A stretch of 64,000 nucleotides of DNA from Laguncularia racemosa. Taxonomy: Eukaryota; Streptophyta; Magnoliopsida; Myrtales; Combretaceae. The position numbers and the translations under genes were made by a program. The notes beneath the pieces are model-generated. The model had not been told where the DNA came from, made no database searches, and was given only the letters and a program-made list of their open reading frames with translations. Position 1 is the stretch's first letter; each line of letters begins with the position of its first letter. Location: the NCBI GenBank assembly GCA_037954665.1, contig JBBMOL010000282.1, positions 186,001 to 250,000 of the forward strand, written 5' to 3'. Positions 45,342 through 55,374 of this stretch are shown here, in pieces.

Positions 45342-45587
45342 TGTTGTTTCAGGAACAAGTAAAAAACAGAGGACTCACACACGCAAGATAAAAACGAAAA
45401 TTAGATGTATTCATTCATAATAATCTTAAGCTTCTAAAAATATATAAGCAATAAACTTGATAAGTTTAACTTACTAAATTGTAGCAAAATGAATCTAAAC
45501 AAACTTATTTACTTCCAAGCAATCAAAACTAAATCAAACAAACCAAAAACTAAATTATTTGCTGTCCTAATAAGCAATATGCTAACA
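45342..45587 (-). repeat. 5' LTR of element F
   Basis: 246 bases, the partner of 41,109-41,351. It is followed by target duplication GAAAT at 45,588-45,592. Confidence 0.92.
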
Positions 45588-45592
45588 GAAAT

Positions 45593-46269
45593 CAACAATT
45601 GCAGGATTATTTGAGAAAAAAATCTGAAACAAAGATCAAGAAAAGAGAAAGCCATCATGAACATCAACCAATTGCGAGGTTGCATCGTACTCCTCGATTG
45701 AAGCCACTCTTGGCAGAAATGAAGATTTTTTGAAGACTTCTTGGACTAGCTTGACATTCACCTCCAACGAATGGAGTGTAACGTCTTTAGTGGGAATGAG
45801 CCTAATGCTTTCTTCTTTGTGGAGCGTAGTAATGTGAACTCCTTAACCTGTTTTTGCCTCTTGATTTACTTGACCAATTTATGCTCATCGTTGGCAACTT
45901 ATGCATATATATATATATATGTGTGTGTGTGTATATCCGCCAAGAAGAGATTACAATGGAAGACTGAAGATATCGACAACATTTTTTTTTTTTGGAATCT
46001 CTTTGATTTGGAAATGGAATTTTTTTAGATATGGGGATATTTATACCAGTTAGAGAAAGAGAAGATCCCAAAAATCAAAATAAAAGATTTCGATGCCTTT
46101 GAGAGATGGCATTTGAATAGATCAGCCTACTTGAATTCAGTCCGCTTAATTTCCTTTATAATGAACCTGTCATCCAGAGTTTTTTTTTTTAAAAAAAAGA
46201 TTTGCTCTTTCCACCTTTAGCATCCCAATTTCAGCAGCGGCTTGATGATGCTATAAATCGAGCTCAGAT
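45593..46269. other. Element C 3' region before the COG4 fragment
   Basis: A continuation of the sequence interrupted by F. A short Lys-rich open stretch (45,600-45,690) carries HHEHQPIARLHRTPRLKPLL and matches nothing I know. A (TA)n(TG)n microsatellite occupies 45,904-45,936, and T- and A-runs lie at 45,980 and 46,180. Confidence 0.4.
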
Positions 46270-46937
46270 GAGCAGCATCAATTCCTGAGATCACGGAATT
46301 GATCAGCATATATCCTACTCTAGCTGACACAGAGAGAGTAAAATCTTGTTCGTCTGAACTGGGTGAGATGCGCGACATTTTTAAACAATCTCTGAATACT
46401 GGAATGGAGCAATTAGTGGCAACTATTACACCGCGAATTCGTCCTCTATTAGATAATGTAGCAACATTCAGTTATGAATTGTTAGAGGCTGAATATGTAG
46501 AAAATGAAATGAATGACCCATGGATTCAGAGGCTACTCTATGTTGTTGAGACAAATGTGGCATGTCTCCAGCCATTGATGACTTCCAATAACTATGATTC
46601 ATTCGTGCATCTGATCATTGACTTCATAGTTAAAAGACTGGAAGTGATCATGATGCAAAAGAGATTTAGTCAGCTGGGAGGCTTTCAGCTTGATAGAGAT
46701 GCAAGGGTCCTTATAACCCATTTCTCAAGTATGACCCATAGAACCGTTAGAGACAAGTTTGCTCGTCTTACTCAAATGGCAACAATCCTCAATTTAGAGA
46801 AAGTTTCCAAGATTCTTGACTTCTGGGGTGAAAATTCAGGTCCAATGACCTGGAGGCTTACTCCAGCCGAGGTGAGGAGAGTTTTGGGGTTGCGCGTGGA
46901 CTTCAAACCAGAAGCCATAGCCGCCCTTAAGCTGTAA
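46270..46937 (+). pseudogene. COG4: COG4 C-terminal fragment (conserved oligomeric Golgi complex subunit 4)
   Basis: An uninterrupted frame of about 220 codons ending at a natural stop (46,935-46,937). It matches the C-terminal domain of COG4, a subunit of the tethering complex for retrograde vesicle traffic in the Golgi. Diagnostic blocks are ADTERVKSCSSELGEM, GMEQLVATITPRIRP, LQPLMTSNNYDSFVHL, IVKRLEVIMMQKRFSQLGGF, LTQMATILNLEKVSKILDFW and WRLTPAEVRRVLGLRVDFKP up to AIAALKL. The upstream frame is blocked by TGA at 46,269-46,271. The N-terminal two thirds of the protein (plants have about 1,100 residues as I recall) are absent. It is therefore a partial copy, either captured by element C or left from a disrupted gene. 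The coding part itself shows no lesion. Confidence 0.85.
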
Positions 46938-47772
46938 ATGCCTGGTCTTTCAGTCGATGGGTTTGGACCAGTTTCGTTTGGTCAGTTTCTTTGCTAAATC
47001 TTTAGATATGAGTGCCACTTGATGCCAATTCCTACTTTTTTGTGTCAGTCAACTGGAATTTTGGGCTCAAGGTGGGGCTTAGATCACTTATAAGCAATGC
47101 ATTTATGAAATATAGTGGTCACAAGTTTTTCCCTAACTTCTTGTACTTCGAAGAGAAATTATTGTTGGATCGGAAGATTCTCTTGCTTAAAAAAAAACTG
47201 GCGTTATCATGAGATGAAAACAGAGGGTTCGTCGGATTCTCCGAAATCGAAAGATTGAGTTGAACCAGGGAACTATTTTATTTGGTGTTTGCTGCATATA
47301 CCCCCAGCAAAAGTGAAACAATAAAAAAAAGGGTCTCTACACCAATTCAAATAAGTTTCGCACCTAGTTTACTATCTAAATAAAGCTCCCAGCAAGCGGT
47401 GAAAAGAGAACGGAATCTCACCTACAATGTCCGGTAACGCAGCTACGGCTACTGAATCAAACTCGCAATGGTTGGCAAAGCAATTTCAATTACAGAACGA
47501 GATCGACGAACGTCATGGGTGGGTACACAACGATCCCTACGGTTAAACAAACACATATATACATATATATGTCTCGTAAGCACAAGCGAGATGTTTAGAA
47601 AAAAAATTATATGCAACGTTGACTCTAGGCTCTTGTAATATGAATCACACAAAGCATGTATGTGGTAGCAGTGTAGCTATTCTACAAGCACACATGCGTC
47701 AAGCGATTTCATAGCCATTAGAAAGGCTTATTTGATGCCCAAACCCCTTCGACTTCATTTAAAGGATTTTGG
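46938..47772. other. Sequence between COG4 stop and Tat 3' LTR
   Basis: The first 100-200 bases after the COG4 stop look like a 3' untranslated region (T-rich, no frame). The remainder holds no recognisable gene. Confidence 0.4.
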
Positions 47773-47785
47773 TCAGGAGAAAAAA
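47773..47785 (+). other. Candidate polypurine tract of element C
   Basis: TCAGGAGAAAAAA directly precedes the LTR-homologous sequence. It is in the right place and composition for a plus-strand element, but it is a short and common kind of sequence. Confidence 0.45.
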
Positions 47786-48250
47786 TATAGAAGAGCTAAA
47801 AATATTATATAAATATATTGGGCTAAGCTAATTAATTATTTAGCTTAACTCATTGGGTTAGGTAGTAAGGCTTAGTGAGTCTAGTCCAATTATTGGGATG
47901 ACATAGGAAAAATTGGCTTGGTGAGCACGGAATAGGGAACGTTGGATCGGTCCACTCGCATCCAACCTTTTTTAGGCAGGCTTATATATTTATGAGGAAG
48001 GCTATTGGTCTTGGGCCTACGGCAAGCTCATTAGGATAACCTTAAATTGAGCGAACTCCTCCATCTTACCCGTTAATTGCTAAAGTGATTTAACAGATGT
48101 CATCAGGCCTAAAAGTCTATAAATACTCAATCATTCCTCCTCATTAAGAGACCTTTTCCCCTAAAATTCCAAAGATCAGAGAAACGATGATCCACCGAGA
48201 GTTCTCTACTCTCAAAGGTCAAACACGAGATCAAGCAAAGAATGTTCTCT
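47786..48250 (+). repeat. 3' LTR of element C, first part
   Basis: About 465 bases homologous to the LTR of B (ATTAATTATTTAGCTTAACT, GGGTTAGGTAGTAAG) and, in the last 110 bases, to the 5' LTR part of C. It stops abruptly at AATGTTCTCT where element G begins. The rest should lie beyond G, outside the window. The TATA box is at 48,118-48,125. Confidence 0.65.
48118..48125 (+). promoter_or_regulatory. TATA box of the Tat LTR
   Basis: TATAAATA in the context GTCTATAAATACTC. B has TCTATAAATTTG at the same place. Confidence 0.5.
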
Positions 48251-48596
48251 TGTAAAACCCGCGAAATTCGTAAAATATAACATTAGAAAAAGAAATACTA
48301 CAGAAATTAATTATAAATCATGAGAATTTAAAATAAAGGATACATATTCCTAAAAATCTAAATTACGAACTATATTAGGTTAAATAAGAAAAAATTATAG
48401 GAAATTACAAATTCGAAATTTTAAATAAAAAAATTTCGAATAGATAATTATAATTCGAATAATCAAATTCCTAAATCTAAAATTTCATAATGAAAAACTT
48501 AAATTTTAAGATTTTAATTAATAATTTATTAATAGCTAAAGATAAAATAAATAAGTTTCAAAAAAAAAAAAAACCTAAGTCGGTGATGCACGCTGA

Positions 48597-48606
48597 CTAT
48601 ATAAAG
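48597..48606 (+). promoter_or_regulatory. TATA box of the G 5' LTR
   Basis: CTATATAAAG, identical in the right LTR at 63,844-63,853. It is followed by a conserved GTACACCGTGC stretch near the expected transcription start. Confidence 0.6.
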
Positions 48607-49399
48607 TACACCGTGCGATAGGAGAGTGCCAAAAGCCCACTGAGAATTCCAAAAAAAGAGAGAACCTGAGAAAAAGGGACAGGAAGAAGAAGAAAATTTT
48701 AGAAAAAAATTTGTAGTTTTTACATACGACTTCCAAATCACAAACCGGGACTATCAATGTGATCTAGGAGGTAAGAGCAACTCAACAAAACAAACTTTGC
48801 ATGAAACGGGATTATTTTTCGAAGTTTAGATGTTAAGGCTTTTTGTATAGAAATCTTTACATTTAGCCTATAACTAATAGTATCAATTAGAAATACGGTA
48901 GATACGAAATTATTGAGCTCAAATAGTATTTGATGATATATTTTTCCTTACATTTTGGCAAGGAAAAAGCATTTAACAAAATACCTGAAGATTATTTTGA
49001 GTAGAAGTGTAAAACAATGAGACCCAGGTGAGTAAGACTCTATGACGTATTGTATTACGTGATTATTTGTTGAGTATGTGTTATGTCAAGTTGTGTTCCT
49101 TTGTGATCACGTACATAAACATTATATTCACATGAAGGATGTGTATATATTCATATTATGTAAGAGTAAATATGAAAAAGGGGATATACATATATGTGCG
49201 TGTGTATACGCACTTTTTGGGTGTGAAAGTACGAGTTATATATGTGTATGTGTTAGTACATGTGTGTATATGTATGTACACATATGAAGTACAATTACGT
49301 ATAATAAGTATATAGGAATAATCATCCATTCGTAGTTTTTCGTAAACAAGGTCAATATGGCTATGCTTAAGGTCGTGTTGACTTTGAAACGCATTATCT

Positions 49400-49520
49400 T
49401 CAGTGCTAGGTTTAGCACAGCTGTGCTTGGGGTAGGGCTGAAATGTTTCTTACTTCTGACCATTTTTCTGACTCAGCACTAGCTTCAGCACAGGCTGTGT
49501 TGAAAGTTGTGCTGAACTGA
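49400..49520. repeat. Cluster of AGCAC/GTGCT inverted motifs in LTR G
   Basis: A perfect 14-base palindrome AGCACAGCTGTGCT at 49,414-49,427 is followed within 100 bases by CAGCACTAGC, CAGCACAGGCTGTG and GTTGTGCTGAAC. Several pairings into hairpins are possible. Confidence 0.6.
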
Positions 49521-50750
49521 AATTTCAATTTCCTTTATTCTTTACCGAAAATTCATTTCACTTTTTTCTCATACCATCCTTAGCCTCTCTTTTGTGTCCA
49601 TTGAAATCCTTAGCCCTCTCTTTTGTCTTTAAAAAAAAAATTAAATTTTACAATGGATGCAAAATCGCACAATTGAAGAAGGGTTCAAGAGTGCGAGATG
49701 TGATGGGTCAACTTTGAAATTGAAATGATAGTTTGATGCTTATTTGTTGAATGGTCAATAGAATTGTGTTACTTCCCTCTTGTAGATTGGTTGTTATCAT
49801 ATATTGATTGATCACTTTAAGTCGATTAATCAACAAGTTGAGATTTAACTAAAATGAGAGATGCATTGCACGGGAGATTGCATAAGTTTGAAGGCTATCA
49901 CTGTCACAGGACATCTGAAAGTAATTGTGATATTACTGAGCCATCCTGAGCGAACTAGTAGACTAGGGGATTGTCCACGCCTTGCCGATTCCTTGTCCGA
50001 ACTGTCTTTTAGGGTGTTGCTTCGACTGTTGTAGAGGTACGAGAGCATTCGATATTAAAATGAATATGATAATTATTAAATTAATGAGAAATTAAATCGG
50101 GTTGTGAGACCTGGGCACTGATGGTGGCTTCGGAATCCTTAACCCAAGGTCAAGGGGGCGTAAACCCTAGACTTCACGTTAGTTACTAGAAGACCACATG
50201 AATTGATGCATTCATGTGGTTGCTCATGTATAGCATATGGTTGATAACTTGTTTGAAATTGCCTGTGTGATAACAACATTGAGAGATTGCACTCCTATCT
50301 CACTAAGTTTATAACTTATCCTCCTATAGATTTTTTCTTGCAGGTCATGACTACCTAAACTTTCTTATGGGTCGTCGGACTAAGGTAAGCCTATAAAGCT
50401 AGAAGATCTTGGATATTGCGGGTGATAGTGAAGATTAGTACATAAGTTAGTTCGATAAATTTGAATTACGAAAATGTCAGAGCCATGGTAGGCTCAATGG
50501 AACTTTTGTATATGTATATGAAATTAGACCCATTGACGGCTATGTAATTAGATAATCATCTAATATTTCTATTAGATATGTATATGTTACGAGTGTTGGA
50601 GTAAATGAATGTTAGACGCATCGAATTTCATAATGTGATTAAACAAGTATAGTACTTGGATAAAGATGCTTCGTGGTCGCCTAGCCAGGGTTGGGCGATC
50701 GTAGCGGGTTGTCACGTTGAGTACCTAGGGAGGGGCATGAAAACTTTTAT

Positions 50751-50762
50751 TGGTATCAGAGC
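50751..50762 (+). other. Primer-binding site of element G
   Basis: TGGTATCAGAGC, complementary to initiator-methionine tRNA, about 13 bases after the LTR end. Confidence 0.85.
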
Positions 50763-50982
50763 CTAGGTTTGAGATAGGTTATAAATTAGACATAGATTGA
50801 GTTAAGGAATCAATGTCTTAAGAAATTGATTCGGTAACTCTTTAAAGATAACCTACCATAGTAGGAGAGAGTGGGTAGAACTTAGGAATTAAATTAATTG
50901 ATTTAAAATTTATGATTTCCTTGTATTTGATAAAATATAAGGCATGCTGCGATGCTTGGATAGGAAATGAAACACTTGTTGT

Positions 50983-51544
50983 ATGAAGGACGAAGATGAT
51001 TTAATTAACTACCGATTGAGGATGGAGATTTTACATCATCATTATGAATACTTTTCCCGCTACAAGACTGTAGATGAATTGATCAAGAATTGGAGGATTA
51101 GATTAACCGAATATTGGCAAGAGCAATTGGATAGACTAAGTGAGGATCTCGGAGATCAATATAGTAGGTAAACAACCATACTAGCTCTCGAGACCCAATT
51201 TGCACATATGAAGGGCATGATAGAGGTACCCTGTAAAATCACATTTATAACTCAATTTAATTTAGGGATGGGGTATCCTCCAAAAGTATTAGCACCTTCA
51301 GTTAAATCTAAGAGAGATGACAAAAAATATAAGAAGGGAATTTACGAATGGACACCAAGTATCGATCCAGGGCAACTATACGCTGAGGATTCTTAGGATA
51401 CTACTGACTATATTGAACATCAAGAGTTTGAAATGATTGATCAAGAGGAGGTACCAGAAGAGGATCTAGAAGAAGACCCAAAAGAGGATCTAGAAGAGGA
51501 CCTAGAAGAGGATCCAAAAGAAGACCCAGAAGAGGATCTAGAAG
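50983..51544 (+). pseudogene. Extra 5' ORF of element G, first part
   Basis: An open frame between the primer site and gag. It starts MKDEDDLINYRLRMEILHHH at 50,983 and has in-frame stops at 51,169 and 51,394, with Lys/Glu-rich helical sequence in between. From 51,445 it becomes a 12-base repeat coding EEDL, EEDP or KEDP units. It is cut at 51,544 by H and resumes in the same frame at 57,690 (H plus one target duplication is 6,145 bases, so the visible frame number shifts by one, as found). I recognise no domain. Gag proper begins only at 58,587, so this is an additional ORF. Confidence 0.55.
51445..51544 (+). repeat. 12-base acidic-codon repeat, left part
   Basis: Eight units of 12 bases (GAAGAGGATCTA / GAAGAAGACCCA forms) coding four residues each. 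It continues at 57,685-57,750 on the other side of H. Confidence 0.8.
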
Positions 51545-52562
51545 TGATAGGAATCAGACTCTTCCAGAACCTATCACCAAGGCCCGAGCTAAGGGTCTCC
51601 AAAATCTAGCTTTGAGGGTTTTGCTAGAAAAACCTAACCTTGAGAAATCTAACCTACTTCCTACATCTTTGCACTATAATTTTGATGTATTTCAGCAGGT
51701 TCATTTGTCAATCCTACAGGATGCAAAAACACCCATACTACCGAGCGAATCAGGATTGTCAACGGAACCTGATTTAAAAGCTTCTTAAAGACCGGCATCA
51801 TGAAGGACCATTTCTTTTATATATTTATTCTTTTATGAACTATTTTGGTTGTATTTTGGTTTTGGGAAACTTTTATTTCCTTGTAATTTTCATTTAGGGC
51901 TAGCCACCTTAAAAGTGGCAAACTTGTAATTTTGACTACTTTTTTAACCCTAGAAGTAGCAAGTATAAATACTTGCTTAAGAGAGGGTTTGAGGAGGCCA
52001 ATTTTTACAGATTTGAGAGATACATTTCACGTGTGAATTAGGGTTCTTTCCTTAGTTCTAAACTCTTATCAATTTCAACCTAAGAATTGGAATTGTGGCG
52101 AGTGCGACGAAGGCGAATTTTGAGTCATATCAATTCAATTTTGTTGTATGTTCATTTCTTCTCTAGTGAGTCATATCTAGGGTAGGTTTGGACCTTTCTT
52201 AGACATATTTTTGGTTCTATTTCGTGAACATCAATCTTGTAAGATTGATTGTTTCCTTGAGCACTTGAATTACATACTTCATTGTTATTGTTGGCGTGAA
52301 TTTGTGATTGAATGGGAAAGTGGATTTCATTGGTTTATTGCTTTCTTTGATCTGATTTCCACGTGATATTTCAATCCTTATTGTGGTTTTTTGGTTAATG
52401 TTACCAATAGGGATTACAATTAAATCATTTGAACAACATTTTCCATCAAAATCTTCAAAGGTGTCACGCGAATTGCTTCCTTGGTGGACCAGTTTTGTAT
52501 GAGATTTGAGATTGTTTTCTTGAGTCTTTTGATTGTGCTTCCAAGTGGATTTAGGCGCATCA
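51545..52562 (+). repeat. 5' LTR of element H
   Basis: 1,018 bases, TGATAGGAATC to GCGCATCA. TATA box TATAAATA at 51,964-51,971. The partner at 56,667 has exactly the same length. They differ by an estimated 3-4% by eye. Confidence 0.93.
51964..51971 (+). promoter_or_regulatory. TATA box of the H 5' LTR
   Basis: TATAAATA in the context AAGTATAAATACTTGC, conserved at 57,086-57,093 and in both D LTRs. Confidence 0.65.
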
Positions 52563-52567
52563 TCTTT

Positions 52568-52579
52568 TGGTATCAGAGC
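52568..52579 (+). other. Primer-binding site of element H
   Basis: TGGTATCAGAGC, complementary to initiator-methionine tRNA, five bases after the LTR end. Confidence 0.9.
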
Positions 52580-53349
52580 ACATGTTGAGAGAAGGGATTG
52601 ATTGTGTTTGATTTCGTGATATTCATCTTCAATTAGGGTTGATCAATTGGAACCGCAAATTATGTTGTTTTGTGGTTTTGAGCTTACGAAATTACCTTGG
52701 TTTGAATTTTGATTTGCTGCTTGTTGGAGTTGGATTGGGAAGGTTGTTGTATCATCTTATGATTAATAATTTTCTTGGAAGGGCAAAAGCATAGAAGTGT
52801 TGTTTAATTTAACAACTTTTGAACTTGAAAACTCACCAATTCTTATCGTGACTTGTTATGGCGTGAAGGAGGATGTGTAGGTTGTTGTTGTGATGTTCAT
52901 TGTGTAATTCTAAATTGGAGAAGTGCAATTTACATATTTGCATTGAGTTTGATTAGTAAGGAATCTATTTGAATTCAAACACATTCCATTAAGTTATGGG
53001 AGTTAATGAGTGCTATTTGAATTTAAATTCATTACTTACCAATTGAAGAAGGCTTGCAATTAGTGAAGTGGTTTGAATTTCAAATTGAAGTTGCAGCCTA
53101 TTGTGGATATTCGGATTACATTTGTGGAAAGTAGCATATTTGTTTTTGTTGTCATCCTTGCCGTGGAAAGTGGAAGCATACTTGTTATTATTGCCACTTG
53201 TGTTATTGCCGTAGAAGTGAATCATATTTATTGTTGTTGTCACTTGTGTGTTGCCGTGGGAGTGACTTATGGAGATTAAAATTTGTTGCACTGTGATCTT
53301 TAAAGAAGTGGGAAATATTGTTCACGTGTAGATTGAGTTTAAATTCCAC
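52580..53349 (+). other. Leader of element H
   Basis: About 770 bases without a coding domain, occupying the place where gag would be in a complete element. It is AT-rich with TTG/GTG-rich stretches (53,090-53,260), like the leader of D. Confidence 0.6.
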
Positions 53350-53728
53350 AATGTCTAGTGAAATGCTTCAATATGCTAATGTATTGCGATGCACATTAAG
53401 TACATTTGCTAATAAGGAGGAAGAACAAAGGGAAAACTTGTTCCACACTTCTTGTAGGATACAAGGAAATTTGTGTGTCCTTATAATAGATGGTGGTAGT
53501 TGTACTAATGTAGTAGCTGCATCATTGGTATCGAAGCTAAAGCTTTTAACTATTCCACATCCTAAACCATATAAACTACATTGGCTTAATGATCAAGGAA
53601 GTCTGTATGTTACCCATAGAGCTAGGGTACCCTTCAATATAGGGGACAAGTATTGTGATGAAATTGAGTGTGATATCTTGCCTATGTGTGCATCCCATAT
53701 TTTGCTTGGTAGACCTTGGTATATATGA
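53350..53728 (+). pseudogene. Element H protease
   Basis: It starts MSSEMLQYANVLRCTLSTF at 53,350, the same start as the D protease. The frame is open further upstream to 53,318, but the shared ATG and its match in D favour 53,350. Domain blocks are QRENLFHTSCRIQGNLCVL, the active site IDGGSCTNVVAA with catalytic Asp at 53,489-53,491, HRARVPFNIGDKYCDEIEC and SHILLGRPWYI. The active site is intact. The frame ends at 53,728 and pol resumes at about 53,805. Confidence 0.85.
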
Positions 53729-53804
53729 TAGGAGGGTCTTACATGATGGCTTCAGAAATACATATTTGTTCCAAAAGGAGGGCAAATGAATTATTCTGAA
53801 TCCT

Positions 53805-54946
53805 ATGCCACCTTCAGAGGTCCATAATGTCCAACAACAAATTAATCGACCATCAGAGGATAAGAAGGCTTTGATACAAAGTGACGTCTTTGAGGGAAAA
53901 AAGGTATTGTTGATGGGGCAAGGTGAGATGGAGAGACTAATCACAGAAGAGGCTCCAACATACTTGCTTCAGTTGAGATGTGTATTAGTGTTATGGGAAC
54001 CACAGTCTCTATCTCCAGCAGTTTCTCAGATATTAAATGAGTATACTGACATTTTTCCTGATGATTTGCCAGCAGGATTACCACCCTTGAGACGAATAGA
54101 GCATGCTATTGATCTTATGCCCGGTTCAGTGTTACCAAACCGACCTGCATATTGCATGAATCCTGATGAGGCTAAGGAATTGAAACGTCAGGTAGATGAA
54201 TTGGTGGAACGGGGGTTTGTTAGAGAGAGTCTCAGCCCATGCGCTGTTCCCGCCCTTCTTGTTGCCAAGAAGGATGGAACTTGCAGAATGTGTATCAATA
54301 GCAGAGCCATCAACAAAATCACCATTAAATACAAGTGTCCTATTCCTAGACTTGATGATATGTTGGATGAGCTACATGGTTTAGAGATTTTCTCCAAAGT
54401 GGATCTTAAAAGCGGATATCACTAGATTCGAATGAGGGAAGGGGATGAATGGAAGATCACTTTTAAAACATGTCATGGACTGTATGAATGGTTGGTTATG
54501 CCCTTTGGTTTGAGTAATTCTCCTAGTATTTTATGAGATTGATGAACCATGTATTGAAAGAGTTTCTAGGAAAATTTGTTGTTGTTTATTTTGATGATAT
54601 TCTGATCTATAGCAAAGACCTAGAATAACATGTGGAGCATCTTCGGGCAGTATTTTCAGTATTGAAGACACAACAGCTATTTGCAAATATTCAGAAGTGT
54701 TCCTTTTGCCAGACTGAGGTAACATTTTTGGGTTTTGTTGTGTCAGGTGCAGGAGTTAGGATAGATGAGGAGAAAGTGAGGGCAGTTAAAGAATGGCCAA
54801 CACCCACTTCAGTTACTGAGGTAAAAAGTTTTCATGGGCTTGCATCCTTTTATAGACGCTTTGTCCAAAATTCCAATAGCATTGTCAGTCCTCTCACAAA
54901 ACTGACTAAGAAGAGTGTTCCTTTTATTTGGAGTGAAAAAGCCTAG
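53805..54946 (+). pseudogene. Element H reverse transcriptase
   Basis: It opens with the single 39-base repeat unit (PPSEVHNVQQQINRPSEDKK), then ILNEYTDIFPDDLPAGLPPL, RRIEHAIDLMPGS and RFVRE-type linker sequence. RT blocks follow: KKDGTCRMCINSRAINKITI, KVDLKSGYH (stop at 54,423), the box YFDD at 54,587-54,598 inside VVVYFDDILIYSKDLE, and FANIQKCSFCQTEVTFLGFV and SFHGLASFYRRFV. There is a frameshift near 54,530 and stops at 54,423, 54,627 and 54,944. Both Asp of the YFDD box are kept. Confidence 0.85.
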
Positions 54947-55374
54947 AGGAGTTTTGAAGAGATTAAAGAAAAACTCACTTGTGCCCCACTACTGGTTTTA
55001 CCTGATTTTGACAAAGTTTTTGAATTGGAATGTGATGCTTCAGGGATTAGAATTGGTGCTGTATTAATGTAGGAGAAGAGACCTATAGCATATTTTAGTG
55101 AAAGTTGAGTGGAGCAACTTTGAACTATTCTATATATGATAAGGAATTTTATTCCTTAGTGAGGGCTCTCATGACGTGGTAGCATTATCTCCTCCCGAAG
55201 GAGTTTATTATTTATACAGATCATGAATCTTTGAAACATTTCAGGGGACAACATCATTTGTCTAAGCTTCAGGCTAAGTGGGTGGAATTTCTGGAGGGTT
55301 TTGCTTATGTGATTAAGTATAAAAAGGGCAATCAGAATATTGTTGCTGACGCTTTATCACCACGGTATGTACTT
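54947..55374 (+). pseudogene. Element H RNase H
   Basis: RNase H continues directly from RT: RSFEEIKEKLTCAPLLVLPD, FELECDASGIRIGAVLM with the catalytic Asp in ECDAS, then a stop at 55,072, then AYFSES with a frameshift, and FIIYTDHESLKHF with the TDH block at about 55,217. It closes with GNQNIVADALS. Stops and a frameshift between 55,070 and 55,200 inactivate it. Confidence 0.8.

Larger units (their letters stand above)
41109..45587 (-). mobile_element. Element F: Ty1/copia retrotransposon
   Basis: A minus-strand copia element of 4,479 bases with short LTRs (243 and 246 bases), a Met-tRNA primer site, degenerate gag-pol and a polypurine tract (41,352-41,363). The 5-base target duplication GAAAT (41,104-41,108 and 45,588-45,592) is perfect. 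The order on the minus strand is gag, zinc knuckle, protease, integrase, RT, RNase H, as in copia. Many stops and two changed catalytic boxes make it inactive. Its LTR ends are TGTTAGCATATTGC and CCTCAAACAACA (minus strand). Confidence 0.9.
15560..48250 (+). mobile_element. Element C: interrupted Tat-type gypsy
   Basis: The plus-strand host element of the nest. Its own sequence is in three blocks: 15,560-17,626 (5' LTR part, primer site, gag), 31,591-41,108 (protease, RT, RNase H, integrase, antisense region, ATPase fragment) and 45,593-48,250 (COG4 fragment, polypurine tract, 3' LTR part). The total is about 14 kb, a normal size for Tat elements. It is interrupted by D, F and, inside the 3' LTR, G. 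Both LTR parts point the same way and match the complete LTR of B in complementary halves. The alternative is that C ends near 39.4 kb and the LTR at 47.8 kb belongs to another copy. Confidence 0.6.
48251..50737 (+). repeat. 5' LTR of element G
   Basis: From TGTAAAACCCGCG to GGGGCA, about 2,487 bases. Its first 500 bases match 63,500-64,000 closely. The 3' boundary is set by the CA before the primer site and is uncertain by a few bases. It contains CA/TG-rich microsatellite DNA around 49,190-49,290. Confidence 0.85.
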
